A stretch of DNA of 64,000 bases, taken from the NCBI RefSeq assembly GCF_000585375.1, contig NZ_KK073874.1, positions 5,982,894 to 6,046,893 on the forward strand, in the 5' to 3' direction. The stretch comes from Cryptosporangium arvum DSM 44712 (GTDB lineage Bacteria > Actinomycetota > Actinomycetes > Mycobacteriales > Cryptosporangiaceae). Of the stretch, positions 1 through 10,253 are shown piece by piece; the first letter of the stretch is position 1; each line of letters starts with the position of its first letter. The notes below the pieces were generated by a model. It saw only the letters and a program-made list of their open reading frames with translations. It was not told the DNA's origin and searched no databases. Both the position numbers and the translations under genes were made by a program.

Positions 1-95
1 CCGCTCCCCGGTCCGGCGGTGGCTTCGCGGTCACGGCGTGGCTGCCCGCGAGCGGCACCCCGTCCGTGCGGGACTCCAGGGAGGTGGCGCGGTGA
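1..95 (+). CDS. Sensor histidine kinase, C-terminal end only (cut by window start)
   Basis: Only the last 30 codons are in the window. The reading frame beginning at base 3 gives a tail with GGGFAVTAWLPA, which resembles the last beta-strand of the HATPase domain of NarL-partner (HisKA_3) kinases, and ends at TGA 93-95. The stop overlaps the GTG start of the downstream response regulator, so the two are almost certainly a co-translated two-component pair. The catalytic and sensor parts lie upstream of the window, so the signal sensed cannot be judged. Confidence 0.7.
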   Translation, partial: APRSGGGFAVTAWLPASGTPSVRDSREVAR

Positions 96-751
96 TCCGG
101 GTACTGCTCGTCGACGACCAGGAACTGGTGCGCAGCGGGCTACGGATGGTGCTCGACGCCCAGGACGGCCTGGTGGTCGTCGACGAGGCCGGGGACGGCC
201 AGGCCGCGGTCGAGCGCGTCCGGGCCGGCGGTGTGGACGTCGTCGTGATGGACGTGCGGATGCCACGGCTGGACGGCGTCGGCGCCACCGAGCGCATCGC
301 CGCGCTCCCCCAGCCGCCGCGGGTGCTCCTGCTGACGACGTTCGACCTCGACGAGTACGCGTTCGCCGGCCTGCGTGCCGGGGCGGCCGGCTTCCTGCTC
401 AAGGACGTGCCGACGAACGAGCTGGTCAGCGCGATCCGGGCCGTCCACGAGGGTGACGCGGTCGTGGCCCCGTCCACGACCCGGCGCCTCCTCGACCGGT
501 TCCTCCCGCACCTGCCGGGGCCGCAGGCCGAATCGGCCGACGTGTTCGCCGAGCTCACCGCCCGCGAACGCGAGGTGCTCGTGCTGCTCGCGAAAGGCCT
601 GTCGAACCTGGAGATCTCCGAGGCCCTGTTCCTCAGCGAAGGAACCGTGAAAACGCACGTCAGCCGGGTGCTGACCAAGCTCGGCGTCCGGGACCGGGTG
701 CAGGCCGTGGTGCTCGCGTACCAGTCGGGGCTGGTAGGTCTCGAGCGGTAG
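92..751 (+). CDS. NarL/LuxR-family two-component response regulator
   Basis: Predicted 219-residue DNA-binding response regulator. The N-terminal receiver domain (about residues 1-120) has the acidic pair VDDQ near residues 8-9, the probable phosphoacceptor Asp54 in VVMDVRMP and a conserved Lys in LLKDVP. The C-terminal GerE-type helix-turn-helix runs from LTAREREVL to about residue 215. I chose GTG 92 over the longer ATG at 38 because it is preceded by a purine-rich GGGAGG, overlaps the kinase stop, and puts the receiver domain at the N-terminus as usual. The ABC transporter genes start 80 bp downstream and may be its target, as is common for kinase/regulator/MacB-type clusters; that link is inference. 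Confidence 0.9.
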   Translation: MIRVLLVDDQELVRSGLRMVLDAQDGLVVVDEAGDGQAAVERVRAGGVDVVVMDVRMPRLDGVGATERIAALPQPPRVLLLTTFDLDEYAFAGLRAGAAGFLLKDVPTNELVSAIRAVHEGDAVVAPSTTRRLLDRFLPHLPGPQAESADVFAELTAREREVLVLLAKGLSNLEISEALFLSEGTVKTHVSRVLTKLGVRDRVQAVVLAYQSGLVGLER

Positions 752-830
752 TCGGGTACATCGCACGACCGATGCCGGACGCGACGAGAGCCAGACGATT
801 CACGCGTTCACACTTCGTAGCGTCGAGGGC

Positions 831-1570
<740 letters not shown>

Positions 1571-1571
<1 letters not shown>

Positions 1572-4060
1572 TGCTGCGCGTCGCGCTCACCCGGGTCCGC
1601 TACCAGTTCGGATCCCTCCTGCTCGTCTCGCTGGCGGTCGCGGCCGCGGTCGCGTTCATCGCGGCGTCGTTCACGTTGGGCGACGCCATCCGCGCCGCGG
1701 TCTACCGGGAAACCGCCGCCCAGGCCGCGCCGGTCGCCGCGCACGCCACCCCCGGGGACACGCCGTTCACCGGCACGCAGGTCCGGGCGGTGGCCGCGTT
1801 GCCGGGCGTCACCGCGGTCCAGCCGCGCGCGGACTTCGGCACGATCACGCTGCTGCAGTCCGACGGGACGGTCGTGCGCGTACCGGGGCAACCGATCCTG
1901 TCGGCGTTCGTTGCTCCCGTCGACCCGGCCCTGTCCGAGCACGAGCTGACCGCGGGCCGGTTCCCGGCGAAGCCCGGCGAGCTCGTCGTCCCGGCGTCGC
2001 TCGCCGACGACCGGGGCTGGAAGCCCGGGACGACCGTCCAGGTCCTGGACACCAAACGCGCCGCGCACCGCTTCACGATCACCGGCACCGTGGACGGCCG
2101 GGTGGAGGAGGGCGCCGCCGGTCTGCTCCCGGCTGACTACTCGTCGCTGCTGGGCGTGAGCGAGTGGTCCGCGCTCGACGTCACCGGCTCGGTCACTCCC
2201 GACGCCGTCCGGGCGGCGCTGGGTTCGGCCACCGTCGTCTCCGGCCCCGAATACGCCGACCAGCTGGCGTCCGCGCAACTCGGCGGCTCGATCACCGCGA
2301 TCATCGACGGGCTGAAGCTCTTCGCGTGGGTCGCGGTCGCGGTGGCCGTCGCGGTGGCCTACAACGCGTTCGGCATCGTGCTGGCGCAGCGCCGGCGCGA
2401 GGTGGCGCTGGTGCGGTGCGTCGGCGCCGGCCGCGGACAGGTGTTCCGCGCGACGATCGTCGAAGCGGGGGTCGCGGGCCTGGTCGCCGCGGTGGCCGGC
2501 TACGTCGCCGGACAGGGGCTGACGGCGGTCGCCACCTACGGGCTGACGTCGGCCGGGCTCGCGCCGGACAGCCTGCGGGTGACGTTCTCGCCCGTCGCCG
2601 CCGTGGTCGCGCTGATCGTCGGCGTCACGGTCTCGGTGCTCGCCGCCGTACTGCCGGCCTGGTCGGCGACCCGGGTAGCGCCGGTGCGGGCGCTGTCCGA
2701 CCAGGGCGAGCTGATCGAGGACGCCCGGGTGGGCCGGGTGCGGCTCGGCGCCGGGGTGCTGCTGCTCGCCACCGGGTCCGCGCTGGCCTGGTACGCGGCC
2801 GACCAGCGGGACAGCTGGACCGGGATCGGCGGTGGGTTCCTGGTCATGCTCGCGCTGCTGGCGCTCGGGCCGGTCGTCGTCGGGCCGCTGGTGCGCGTAG
2901 TCGGGTTCCCCGGGCGGATCGCCGGTGCGGCCGGACACCTGGCCGCCGCCAACGGCGCGCGCAACCCGCGGCGGACGGCGGCGGTGACGAACGCGCTGAC
3001 GATCGGCATCGGCCTGGCCACGGTCATGCTCGTCGGGTTCGCCTCGCTGGAGAAGACCGCGAACGCGCAGCTGACCGGGAGCTACTCGGCCGACTTCACG
3101 CTCACCAGCGTGGCGCCCGCGCCGGCCTCGCTCCCCACCGGGCTGGCGGCCGCGCTGGAGAAGAAGTCGCAACTGCAGGCGCCGGTGCCGGTGCGCTCCC
3201 ACGACGTCGACCGGATCACCGGCAAGAACGCGACGATCGGCACCAGCGTGCTCGCGCTCCCGCCGGACGCACTGCGCGCGCACCTCCCGGCGAAGTTCAC
3301 CCGCTCCGGCGACCTGCGCGACTTCGGTCCGGGCCGGGTCGTCGTCACCGCGCAGGCCGCGAAGGACCTCGGCGGTGTCACCGCCGGTGACACCGTGCGG
3401 GTGGGGAACACCGCGGTACGGGTCGCGGCGGTCGTCGACGGCGGGTACAGCTCGCCGTTCGGTCCGCTCACGTTCGACCCGTCGGACTTCGACCGCTGGT
3501 ACGGCTCCGCCGCCCCGACCGGCCTGCTGGTCTGGGGGAAGTCCGGTGTCGACGCCGCCGACGCCCGGGCCGCGATCGACGACTCGATCGCCGCGCTGCC
3601 CGACGTCGAGGTGCAGGACCTCGCCGGCCTGCTGGACGATCTGGAGTCGCAGATCAACGGCTACCTGATGGCCGGTGGTCTGCTGATCGGCATGGCGGTG
3701 TTCATCGCGGTGCTCGGCGTGATGGTGACGCTGACGCTGTCGGTGCTGGAACGCCGCCGGGAGATCGCGGTGCTGCGTGCCCTCGGTCTGACCCGGGGCC
3801 AGCTCTACACGACGCTGACGCTGGAAGGCGCGATCATGGCGCTGCTCGCGGCGGTGGTGGGCACGGCACTGGGCGTCGGCCTGGGGATCGCCGGCACGCT
3901 CGCGGCGTTCGGCGTCCAGGACGATCTGCTGATCGCGCTGCCGGTGCGGATGATCGCCGGTGTGCTGGTCGGGGCCGCGGTGATCGGTGTCCTGGCCGCG
4001 CTCCCGCCCGCCCGCCGGGCGTCACGGACCGCTCCGGTCGAGGCGCTGGCCACGGCCTGA
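1571..4060 (+). CDS. FtsX-like ABC transporter permease with duplicated FtsX domain
   Basis: An 829-residue integral membrane protein. The N-terminal segment begins MLRVALTRVRYQ followed by a transmembrane helix. A large extracytoplasmic MacB-type periplasmic-core-like region and a three-helix FtsX module follow (around residues 250-380, with the RRREVALVRCVGAGR motif). A second helix/extracellular region then leads into a second FtsX module near the C-terminus (ERRREIAVLRALGLTR). This double architecture and length are usual for actinobacterial MacB-like permeases. The start ATG 1571 overlaps the ATPase stop; a longer frame opening at 1199 lies inside the ATPase gene and was rejected. It forms the membrane half of the exporter. 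Confidence 0.92.
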
Positions 4061-4677
4061 CCGTTCGACCGGAACCGCACGGGGAGCGAAGCGGCGGGTC
4101 GCCGCTTCGAACTCCTCGTCGCTCACCCCCATGCTCACCAGGTCGGCCAGCGGGATCCCTCCGTCCGGACCGGCGAAGGTGTACCAGGGCTCCGCCGACG
4201 GCTCGACGCCCTGGTGGGGGTGGACGACGACCGAGTGGTTCGCCGACGCCACGATCGCGATGCGGTCGAGCTGATCCCAGGGGATCGCGACGGAGTCCGG
4301 GCCGTTGACCCCGGAGACGCCGTCCGGGTCGTCGGCGCCGCGGCAGCTCAACGTCTGGTACCCGTCCGGCTCCCGCCGCACGACGCTGACGTCGAACGTT
4401 CCGGCGCCCCGGTCGTACACCACGACGCAGTTCCCGACCAGCGCCGGCGTCACCCACCCGACGGCCGCGGCGGCCGGCGGAACGCCGACGCCACCAGGTC
4501 GGCGACCGGGAACACCCGGTCGCCGAGCCGCACATCCAGGTCGTCGATGCAGCGTTTCGGGTTCGGCTCGTACCGCGCCGGCACCAGCCGGGCGCTGTGT
4601 TCGGCCTCGCGGCCGACCAGCGAGGTCCTCCACGCGGCGACGCTAGTGAGGCGCGCCGTCCATCCACGAACCGGCGG
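4022..4677 (-). pseudogene. Decayed Hsp70-like gene remnant, frameshifted and internally deleted
   Basis: Two fragments of an actin-fold Hsp70-like protein lie in different frames on the minus strand. The 5' fragment (about 4474-4659) contains VGREAEHSARLVPARYEPNP and KRCIDDLDVRLGDRVFPV. The second (from about 4479 down) contains VVVYDRGAGTFDVSVVRREP. Both match the intact Hsp70 at 47735-49195 (VGRDAERNARVDPGRFEPNP, and IYDLGGGTFDATVVRR), but the roughly 60-70 residues that should lie between them are missing and the frame shifts at about 4474-4479. The phosphate-1 motif at the normal N-terminus is also missing. Downstream of the match, about 85 codons still read cleanly but do not look like Hsp70, so a short domain could survive. 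Its frame runs 39 bp into the permease 3' end. Confidence 0.65.
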
Positions 4678-4703
4678 CACAACTCCAGCCGATCGGGGCA
4701 GGG

Positions 4704-5939
4704 TCAGAGCACGATTCCGAGGAGCGCGTCGACCGTGGAGCGAACCAGCGCCGGAGCGGTGGGGTCCGGGCCGCCGTCGCGCAGGGCGGTCGCGGCCCAC
4801 TCGTCGACCGCGCGGATCGCGCCCGGGGAGTCGAGGTCGTCGGCGAGCCGCTCCCGTACCCGCGCCAGCAGGTCGATCGCCGACGGACCGGTGGCCAGTG
4901 CGGCCGCGTCCCGCCAGCGGGCCAGCCGGGCCTGGGCCTCGATCAGGGCGTCCGCGGTCCAGGAGCGGTCCGACCGGTAGTGCCCGGACAGCAGCGCGAG
5001 CCGGACCGCCATCGGGTCGACGCCGTCGCCGCGCAGCCGCGACACGAACACCAGGTTTCCGCGCGACTTCGACATTTTCTCGCCGTCGAGGCCGATCATC
5101 CCGGCATGGACGTAGTGCTTGGCGAACGGCCACTGGTCCGCGGCCGCCTCGGCGTGCAGCGCCGACATCTCGTGGTGCGGGAAGATGAGGTCGGAGCCGC
5201 CGCCCTGGACGTCGATGCCCAGCCCCAGGCGGTTGACCGCGATCGCCGCGCACTCCACGTGCCAGCCCGGGCGCCCCGGCCCGACCGGGGAGGGCCAGCG
5301 CGGCTCCCCGTCGCGGGCGCCCCGCCAGAGCAGCGGGTCGAGCGTGTTGCGCTTCCCGGGGCGGTCGGGGTCACCGCCGCGCTCGGCGAAGAACCGCGCC
5401 ATCGTGTCGGCGGAGTACCCCGACTCGTACCCGAACCGCCGGGCGGCCGCGACGTCCTGGTAGACGTCGCCGGTGCCGTCCTCGAGCCGGTACGCCACCC
5501 CGATCGACACCAGCTTCTCGACGAGCTCGGCGATCTCCTCGACGGCCTCGACGACCCCGACGTAGTGCGCCGGCGGGAGCACCCGCAGCGCGGTCATGTC
5601 CTCGCGGAACAGCGCGGTCTCGCGCATGCCGAGCACCACCCAGTCCTCGCCGTCGCGGTCGGCCCGCTCGAACAGCGGGTCGTCGACGTCGGTGACGTTC
5701 TGGACGTAGACGACCTCGTGGCCGTTGTCGCGCCAGACCCGGTTGACGAGGTCGAACGCCAGATAGGTGGCGGCGTGGCCGAGGTGCGTGGCGTCGTACG
5801 GGGTGATCCCGCAGACGTACATCCGGGCGACCGGCCCCGGCGACGTGGGCCGCACCTCGCGCGTGGCCGAGTCGTGCAGCCGCAGCGGCACGCCGGTTCC
5901 GGGGAGAAGGGGCACGTCAGGGTGCGGCCAGCTCTGCAT
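4704..5939 (-). CDS. mshC: Mycothiol biosynthesis cysteine ligase MshC
   Basis: A 411-residue class I cysteinyl-tRNA-synthetase-like enzyme that joins cysteine to GlcN-inositol in mycothiol synthesis (ATP-dependent, cytoplasmic). Signatures are [16 protein letters not shown], combining the first zinc-ligand cysteine and the HIGH-type motif, then the zinc-site segments [10 protein letters not shown] and [10 protein letters not shown], and KMSKSRGN as the KMSKS loop. The length is right for MshC and too short for a full CysRS, whose anticodon-binding domain is absent. The N-terminal [14 protein letters not shown] is characteristic of MshC orthologues. Mycothiol is the actinobacterial low-molecular-weight thiol. 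The usual partners (SCO1664-like, DUF3090, phosphatase) lie about 3.4 kb away, separated by an inserted block. Confidence 0.96.
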   Translation of the reverse strand: MQSWPHPDVPLLPGTGVPLRLHDSATREVRPTSPGPVARMYVCGITPYDATHLGHAATYLAFDLVNRVWRDNGHEVVYVQNVTDVDDPLFERADRDGEDWVVLGMRETALFREDMTALRVLPPAHYVGVVEAVEEIAELVEKLVSIGVAYRLEDGTGDVYQDVAAARRFGYESGYSADTMARFFAERGGDPDRPGKRNTLDPLLWRGARDGEPRWPSPVGPGRPGWHVECAAIAVNRLGLGIDVQGGGSDLIFPHHEMSALHAEAAADQWPFAKHYVHAGMIGLDGEKMSKSRGNLVFVSRLRGDGVDPMAVRLALLSGHYRSDRSWTADALIEAQARLARWRDAAALATGPSAIDLLARVRERLADDLDSPGAIRAVDEWAATALRDGGPDPTAPALVRSTVDALLGIVL

Positions 5940-5984
5940 TCCCCGAGCGTAACCGGGATCGCGTCAATGCTGAACGACCGCTTT

Positions 5985-6000
5985 GCGGACGACCGTCCGC
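5985..6000. promoter_or_regulatory. Inverted repeat GCGGAC-N4-GTCCGC, upstream copy
   Basis: Perfect 6-bp arms (gcggac / gtccgc) around a 4-bp spacer, in the intergenic region between mshC and the divergent amidohydrolase gene. An identical-arm copy lies at 6090-6105, exactly 105 bp away, or ten helical turns. The spacing and form fit a dimeric repressor such as a TetR-family protein, but no TetR gene is in the window. Confidence 0.5.
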
Positions 6001-6089
6001 TGAATGGACATCAGGCGTGGCCAGACCCCAGGGGTTGACAGGTCACCTTTCCCGCACAAAGGTTCTCTCAGCAGCTCAGCGCTCACTGT

Positions 6090-6105
6090 GCGGACATACG
6101 TCCGC
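6090..6105. promoter_or_regulatory. Inverted repeat GCGGAC-N4-GTCCGC, proximal copy
   Basis: Second copy with the same arms and spacer ATAC, ending 39 bp before the ATG of the amidohydrolase. It is well placed to overlap that gene's promoter or transcription start, so it probably controls the amidohydrolase more directly than mshC. Operator function is inferred from the symmetry and duplication only. Confidence 0.5.
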
Positions 6106-6144
6106 CCAAAGTCAGTACCGGGACGACGAAGGAGTCGAACACCC

Positions 6145-7584
6145 ATGAGCGACCAGTTCCAGCCCGGCCGCCCGATCGTGCTGCGCGGCGGCACCGTCCT
6201 GCCGATGGACGCGTCCAAGTCCGTCCTGCGCGACACCGACGTGCTCGTCGTCGGCAACCGGATCGAGGCCATCGGGCCGAACCTGTCGGTGCCCGAGGGC
6301 ACCGCGGAGATCGACGCCCGCGGCGGCCTGGTGATGCCCGGCATGATCGACACCCACCGGCACATGTGGCAGACCGCGATGCGCGGCTACGGCGCCGACT
6401 GGACCCTCACCCAGTACTTCGTCTTCTACTACCTCCAGCACGGCAAGTCGTTCCGGCCCGAGGACATCTACGCGGGCAACCTGCTGTCCGCGATCGAGGC
6501 GCTGGACGCCGGGGTCACCACCACCGTCGACTGGTCGCACAACAACCACACCACGCAGCACGCCGACGCCGCGGTCGACGCCCTCGAGGCGATCCCGGGC
6601 CGGTTCGTGTTCGCGTACGGCAACATCCAGGGCGGCGCCTGGGAGTGGGCCACCCAGCCTGCGTTCCGCGACTTCGTCGAGCGCCGGATGCACCGCGGCG
6701 ACATGCTCGGCTTCCAGCTGGCGTTCGACGTCACCGGCGACCCGGCGTTCCCGGAGAAGGCCGCGTTCGAGGTCGCGCGGGAGCTCGGCGCCACCGTCAC
6801 CACGCACGCCGGGGTGTGGGGCGCCACGAACGACGACGGCATCCGGCTGATGTACGAGAACGGCTTCATGACGCCGGGCAACGTCTACGTGCACGCCGCG
6901 ACGCTCTCCGACGACTCGTACCAGCGCATCGCCGCGACCGGCGGCTCGGTGTCGGTCTCCACCGAGAGCGAGCAGAGCTGCGGGCAGGGCTACCCGCCCA
7001 CCTGGGTGCTGCGCAAGCACAACGTCCCGGTGTCGCTGTCGATGGACACCAGCGTCTGGTGGAGCGGCGACCTGTTCTCGGCGATGCGGGCCACGCTCGG
7101 CGCCGACCGCTCCCGCGAGCACCTCGAGGCGCACAAGAACGGCGACACCGTCACGCACTCGCACCTGCGCGCGGACCAGGTCGTGGAGTACGCGACCCGC
7201 GGCGGGGCGGCGGCGCTGGGCCGCGACGACCTGGGTCGGCTCGCGGTCGGCACGAAGGCCGACGTCGTGCTGATCAAGAACGACAGCTCGCCGGTGATGT
7301 TCCCGCTGCTGAACCCGTACGGGCACGTCGCGTTCCAGGCCCAGCGCGGCGACGTCCACACGGTCCTGGTCGACGGCAAGGTCGTCAAGCACGACGGCAA
7401 GCTGGTCGGGATCGACCTGGAGGCCGCGCGCACCGCGATCGCGTCGACCGTCGAGTACCTGCAGAACACGCTGGGCGCGGAGGCCTGGGAAGCCGGCATG
7501 AACCCCGACATCCCGGAGACCAAGGTGCTCGACAACCCGTACACCTACACCGACTACCGCAGCAGCTCCACCCACGGCAACTAG
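6145..7584 (+). CDS. Amidohydrolase-family deaminase/chlorohydrolase-like metalloenzyme
   Basis: A 479-residue member of the amidohydrolase superfamily, nearest in layout to the TrzN/AtzB/SAH-deaminase group (cytoplasmic, hydrolysing C-N or C-Cl bonds on heterocycles). The metal-site motif DTHRHMWQT follows the first beta-strand. Later metal or catalytic positions are TTHAGVWG, VYVHAATLSDD and the Asp in LSMDTSVWW. The C-terminal beta-sandwich closes with GTKADVVLI. ATG 6145 is preceded by GAAGGAG and removes a 47-codon upstream extension. Two identical-arm inverted repeats lie upstream. The next gene (LysR) is convergent, with overlapping stop codons. The substrate is unknown; the AtzB/TrzN names in this family are often over-assigned. 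Confidence 0.85.
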   Translation: MSDQFQPGRPIVLRGGTVLPMDASKSVLRDTDVLVVGNRIEAIGPNLSVPEGTAEIDARGGLVMPGMIDTHRHMWQTAMRGYGADWTLTQYFVFYYLQHGKSFRPEDIYAGNLLSAIEALDAGVTTTVDWSHNNHTTQHADAAVDALEAIPGRFVFAYGNIQGGAWEWATQPAFRDFVERRMHRGDMLGFQLAFDVTGDPAFPEKAAFEVARELGATVTTHAGVWGATNDDGIRLMYENGFMTPGNVYVHAATLSDDSYQRIAATGGSVSVSTESEQSCGQGYPPTWVLRKHNVPVSLSMDTSVWWSGDLFSAMRATLGADRSREHLEAHKNGDTVTHSHLRADQVVEYATRGGAAALGRDDLGRLAVGTKADVVLIKNDSSPVMFPLLNPYGHVAFQAQRGDVHTVLVDGKVVKHDGKLVGIDLEAARTAIASTVEYLQNTLGAEAWEAGMNPDIPETKVLDNPYTYTDYRSSSTHGN

Positions 7585-8477
7585 TCGGACGTGAGATCGG
7601 TGGTCGCGGCGAGCTCCGCGACCACCGACACCACGTTGCGGACCAGCGGCGTCTCGTCCCGCCAGATCACCACGGTCTCGGCCACCTCGCCCACCAGCGG
7701 GACGAACACCACGCCGCTGCCGCGCAGGCTGCGCGAGGACGCCGCCAGCCGGGTCACGCCGACCCCGGCGGCGACGAGCGCCAGCAGGTTCTGCACGCTG
7801 CCGCCCTCGGCCACGACACGCGGCGCGAAGCCGGCCGCGGCGAACTCGGCGTCGTAACGCAGGTGCCACGGCAGCCAGGAATCGCGCGGGGTGAGCACCC
7901 AGGGTTCGTCGTTCAGCTCCCCGAGCGCGACCGAGTCCCGCGCGGCCAGCGGATGGCCCACCGGTAGCACCGCGCACGCCGGCTCGGTGGCGATCACCCG
8001 CGTGCGGAGGTCGTCCACGCACGGCGGGCGCCCGAACCCCACGTCGTACCGACCCGCGCGCAGGCCGGTCACCATCTCCGCGATCGACACCGCGTCGGTC
8101 GTGAGGTCCCACTCGCCGAACCGTGTCCGCAGCGCCCGCACGACCGGGGGCAGCAGCGTGTTGGCCGCCGAGGCGAGGAACGCCAGGTCGACCCGGCCGA
8201 GCTCACCCCGGGCGGCGCGCGCGGCCGTCGCGACGGCCCGTTCGGCGCGCGCGAGCACCGCGCGCGCCTCCGGGAGGAACACCGCGCCGACCGCGGTCAG
8301 CCGGGTGCCCCGGGTGTCCCGGTCGAAGAGGCGGGCCTTCAACCGGCGCTCGAGCACGGCGATCTGCTGCGACAGCGACTGCTGGGCGAGGTTGAGCCGG
8401 GCGGCCGCCGCGGTGAAGCTCGACTCCTCGGCGACGGCCACGAAGTAGCGCAGGTGACGCAGCTCGAGGTCGCTCAC
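7581..8477 (-). CDS. LysR-family transcriptional regulator
   Basis: A 298-residue LysR regulator. The N-terminal winged helix-turn-helix has LRYFVAVAEESSFTAAAARL (residues 7-26) and LSQQIAVLERRL, followed by a periplasmic-binding-protein-like effector domain to the end. The GTG at 8477 (VSDLELRHLRYF) is preferred over an upstream in-frame start because LysR proteins normally begin a few residues before the first helix. It is divergent from the SDR gene with a 71-bp gap, the classic arrangement in which LysR controls both itself and the neighbour. The effector is not deducible. Confidence 0.88.
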   Translation of the reverse strand: MSDLELRHLRYFVAVAEESSFTAAAARLNLAQQSLSQQIAVLERRLKARLFDRDTRGTRLTAVGAVFLPEARAVLARAERAVATAARAARGELGRVDLAFLASAANTLLPPVVRALRTRFGEWDLTTDAVSIAEMVTGLRAGRYDVGFGRPPCVDDLRTRVIATEPACAVLPVGHPLAARDSVALGELNDEPWVLTPRDSWLPWHLRYDAEFAAAGFAPRVVAEGGSVQNLLALVAAGVGVTRLAASSRSLRGSGVVFVPLVGEVAETVVIWRDETPLVRNVVSVVAELAATTDLTSD

Positions 8478-8548
8478 AGGCTCGGACTGTAACCGCACCC
8501 GGCAATCGGTGTTGGTCGGCGGCACCCCGGAGCCCGCACCGTGGAGCC

Positions 8549-9364
8549 ATGCAGAAGACATGGTTGATCACCGGTTGCTCGTCCGGCTTCGGACGCGAGA
8601 TCGCGCTCGCGGCGCTCGCCGCCGGCGATCAGGTCCTCGCCGGCGCACGGAAGCCCGGCGTGCTCGCGGAACTGCGCGGCGGGAATCTGGAAACCGCCGC
8701 GCTGGACGTCACCGAGCCCGGCGCCGCCGAGCGGGCGGTAGCCGCCGCGATCGACACGTTCGGGCGGCTGGACGTGGTGGTGAACAACGCCGGGTTCGCG
8801 ATCGTCGGCGCGGTGGAGGAGACCACCGAGGACGAACTGCGGCACACGATGGAGGTGATGTTCTTCGGCGCAGCCGCGGTGACGAAAGCCGCGGTGCCGA
8901 TCCTGCGCGAGCAGGGCCACGGCACGATCGTGCAGATCAGCTCGATGGGCGGCCAGCTGGCCTTCGCGGGCGTCGGAGCGTACTGCGCGGCGAAGTTCGC
9001 GCTGGAGGGCTACTCCGAGGCCCTCGCCGCCGAACTCGAGCCCCACGGCGTGCGCGTGCTGATCGTCGAGCCGGGCGCGTTCCGCACCGGGCTCAACGGC
9101 GGCCGGATGATCGTGTCGGCACCCCTGGACGCCTACCGCGACACGGCCGGTGCGACCCGCGCCAACCTGGTGAACGACGACGGCGTGCAGCCCGGCGACC
9201 CGGCCAGGGCGGCCCGCATCATCGTCGACCTGGTCCACAGCGACGACGCACCGCTCCGCCTCCCGCTGGGTCGCGACGCGGTCGACGCCCTCCGCGCCCA
9301 CCAGAGCCGGCTGGCCGCCGACCTGGCCGAGTGGGAACACGTCAGCGTCGCGACGAGCTACTGA
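8549..9364 (+). CDS. Short-chain dehydrogenase/reductase (SDR)
   Basis: A 271-residue classical SDR oxidoreductase. The cofactor motif TGCSSGFG (residues 8-15), NNAG (about 81-84), the active-site SS in ISSMGG and the YCAAK catalytic Tyr-Lys pair are all present. Length and the EPGAFRTG segment resemble the oxidoreductase/retinol-dehydrogenase-like SDRs of actinobacteria. Divergent from the LysR gene, which probably regulates it. Substrate unknown; NADP preference is suggested but not proven by the basic residue in GARKPG after beta-2. Confidence 0.88.
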   Translation: MQKTWLITGCSSGFGREIALAALAAGDQVLAGARKPGVLAELRGGNLETAALDVTEPGAAERAVAAAIDTFGRLDVVVNNAGFAIVGAVEETTEDELRHTMEVMFFGAAAVTKAAVPILREQGHGTIVQISSMGGQLAFAGVGAYCAAKFALEGYSEALAAELEPHGVRVLIVEPGAFRTGLNGGRMIVSAPLDAYRDTAGATRANLVNDDGVQPGDPARAARIIVDLVHSDDAPLRLPLGRDAVDALRAHQSRLAADLAEWEHVSVATSY

Positions 9365-9371
9365 CCGGTGG

Positions 9372-10253
9372 TCAGAACGGCGGCCAGGGCACCACGTGAC
9401 GGCGGGAGTTGGGCCGGGGGAAGCGGCGGGAGCGCAGCAGACGGTCGACCCGCGCGACCGTCGTGTCGACCTCGGTGACGGTCAGGTGCTCCTCCAGCGC
9501 CTGACGCAGCGCCCCGTCGGAGCCCAGCTCGCCGCGCACCCGGTTCAGCGCCTCGACCTCGTCGTCGTCGAGCGGCTCGCCGCCCCACCCCCACAGCAGC
9601 GTCCGGAGCTTCGTCTCCTCGTGGAAACACAAGCCGTGGTCGACGCCGTACAGATGTCCCTCGGCGGTGAGCAGCAGGTGCCCACCCTTGCGGTCGGCGT
9701 TGTTGGTGACGGCGTCGAGCACGGCCAGCCGGCGCAGGCGCTGGTCGTCGGCGTGGGCCACGACCACGTCCCGGCCGCCGCCGTCGATGCCGCCGAACAC
9801 CGGGAACCAGCCCTTCGGGACCTTGTTCTCGGGCAGCAGGTCGACGAGGTCGTCGACGGACTCGGACTCGATCCAGAGCTGGCACATGCCGGGGCCGAAG
9901 GGCCCGTCACGCAGCAGGGTCGGTGGCACCAGGTCCCAGCCGAAGGCCTGGTCGACCAGGTAGGCGGAGACCTCGCGCCCGGCCAGTGTGCCGTCGGGGA
10001 AATCCCAGAGCGGGCGCTCACCGCGCACCGGCTTGTAGACGCACGCCGCGCTGACGCCGTTGGCGCTCACGGTCGCGAGGAGGGTCGCGTTGCTGGCGTC
10101 GACGAGGCGGCCTTCGATCGTCAGCTCACCGGTGGCCAGCAGGACGAGTGCTTCCGCCGGGTCCAGAGCCGCCGGCTGTTCTGCTGTGCTCAGCGCCGGT
10201 ACCCGTTCTGACGGGGGCAGACGTGCCCGCCGGCCTCCAGCGGCAGCCCGCAC
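9372..10253 (-). CDS. SCO1664-family protein (kinase-fold-like, mycothiol cluster)
   Basis: A 293-residue protein matching the SCO1664 family, whose fold is related to PI3/PI4-kinase-like proteins. Visible marks are the ACVYKPVRGERPLWDFPDG strand-loop, an LAVLDAVTNNADRKGGHLL segment resembling a kinase catalytic loop with Asn and Asp, and YGVDHGLCFH. Function is unknown; family members sit beside mshC, DUF3090 and a histidine phosphatase in many actinobacteria. The only in-frame start near the family N-terminus is GTG 10253, which overlaps the DUF3090 gene by 64 bp. The real start might be a little further downstream at a non-canonical codon. Confidence 0.85.
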   Translation of the reverse strand: MRAAAGGRRARLPPSERVPALSTAEQPAALDPAEALVLLATGELTIEGRLVDASNATLLATVSANGVSAACVYKPVRGERPLWDFPDGTLAGREVSAYLVDQAFGWDLVPPTLLRDGPFGPGMCQLWIESESVDDLVDLLPENKVPKGWFPVFGGIDGGGRDVVVAHADDQRLRRLAVLDAVTNNADRKGGHLLLTAEGHLYGVDHGLCFHEETKLRTLLWGWGGEPLDDDEVEALNRVRGELGSDGALRQALEEHLTVTEVDTTVARVDRLLRSRRFPRPNSRRHVVPWPPF

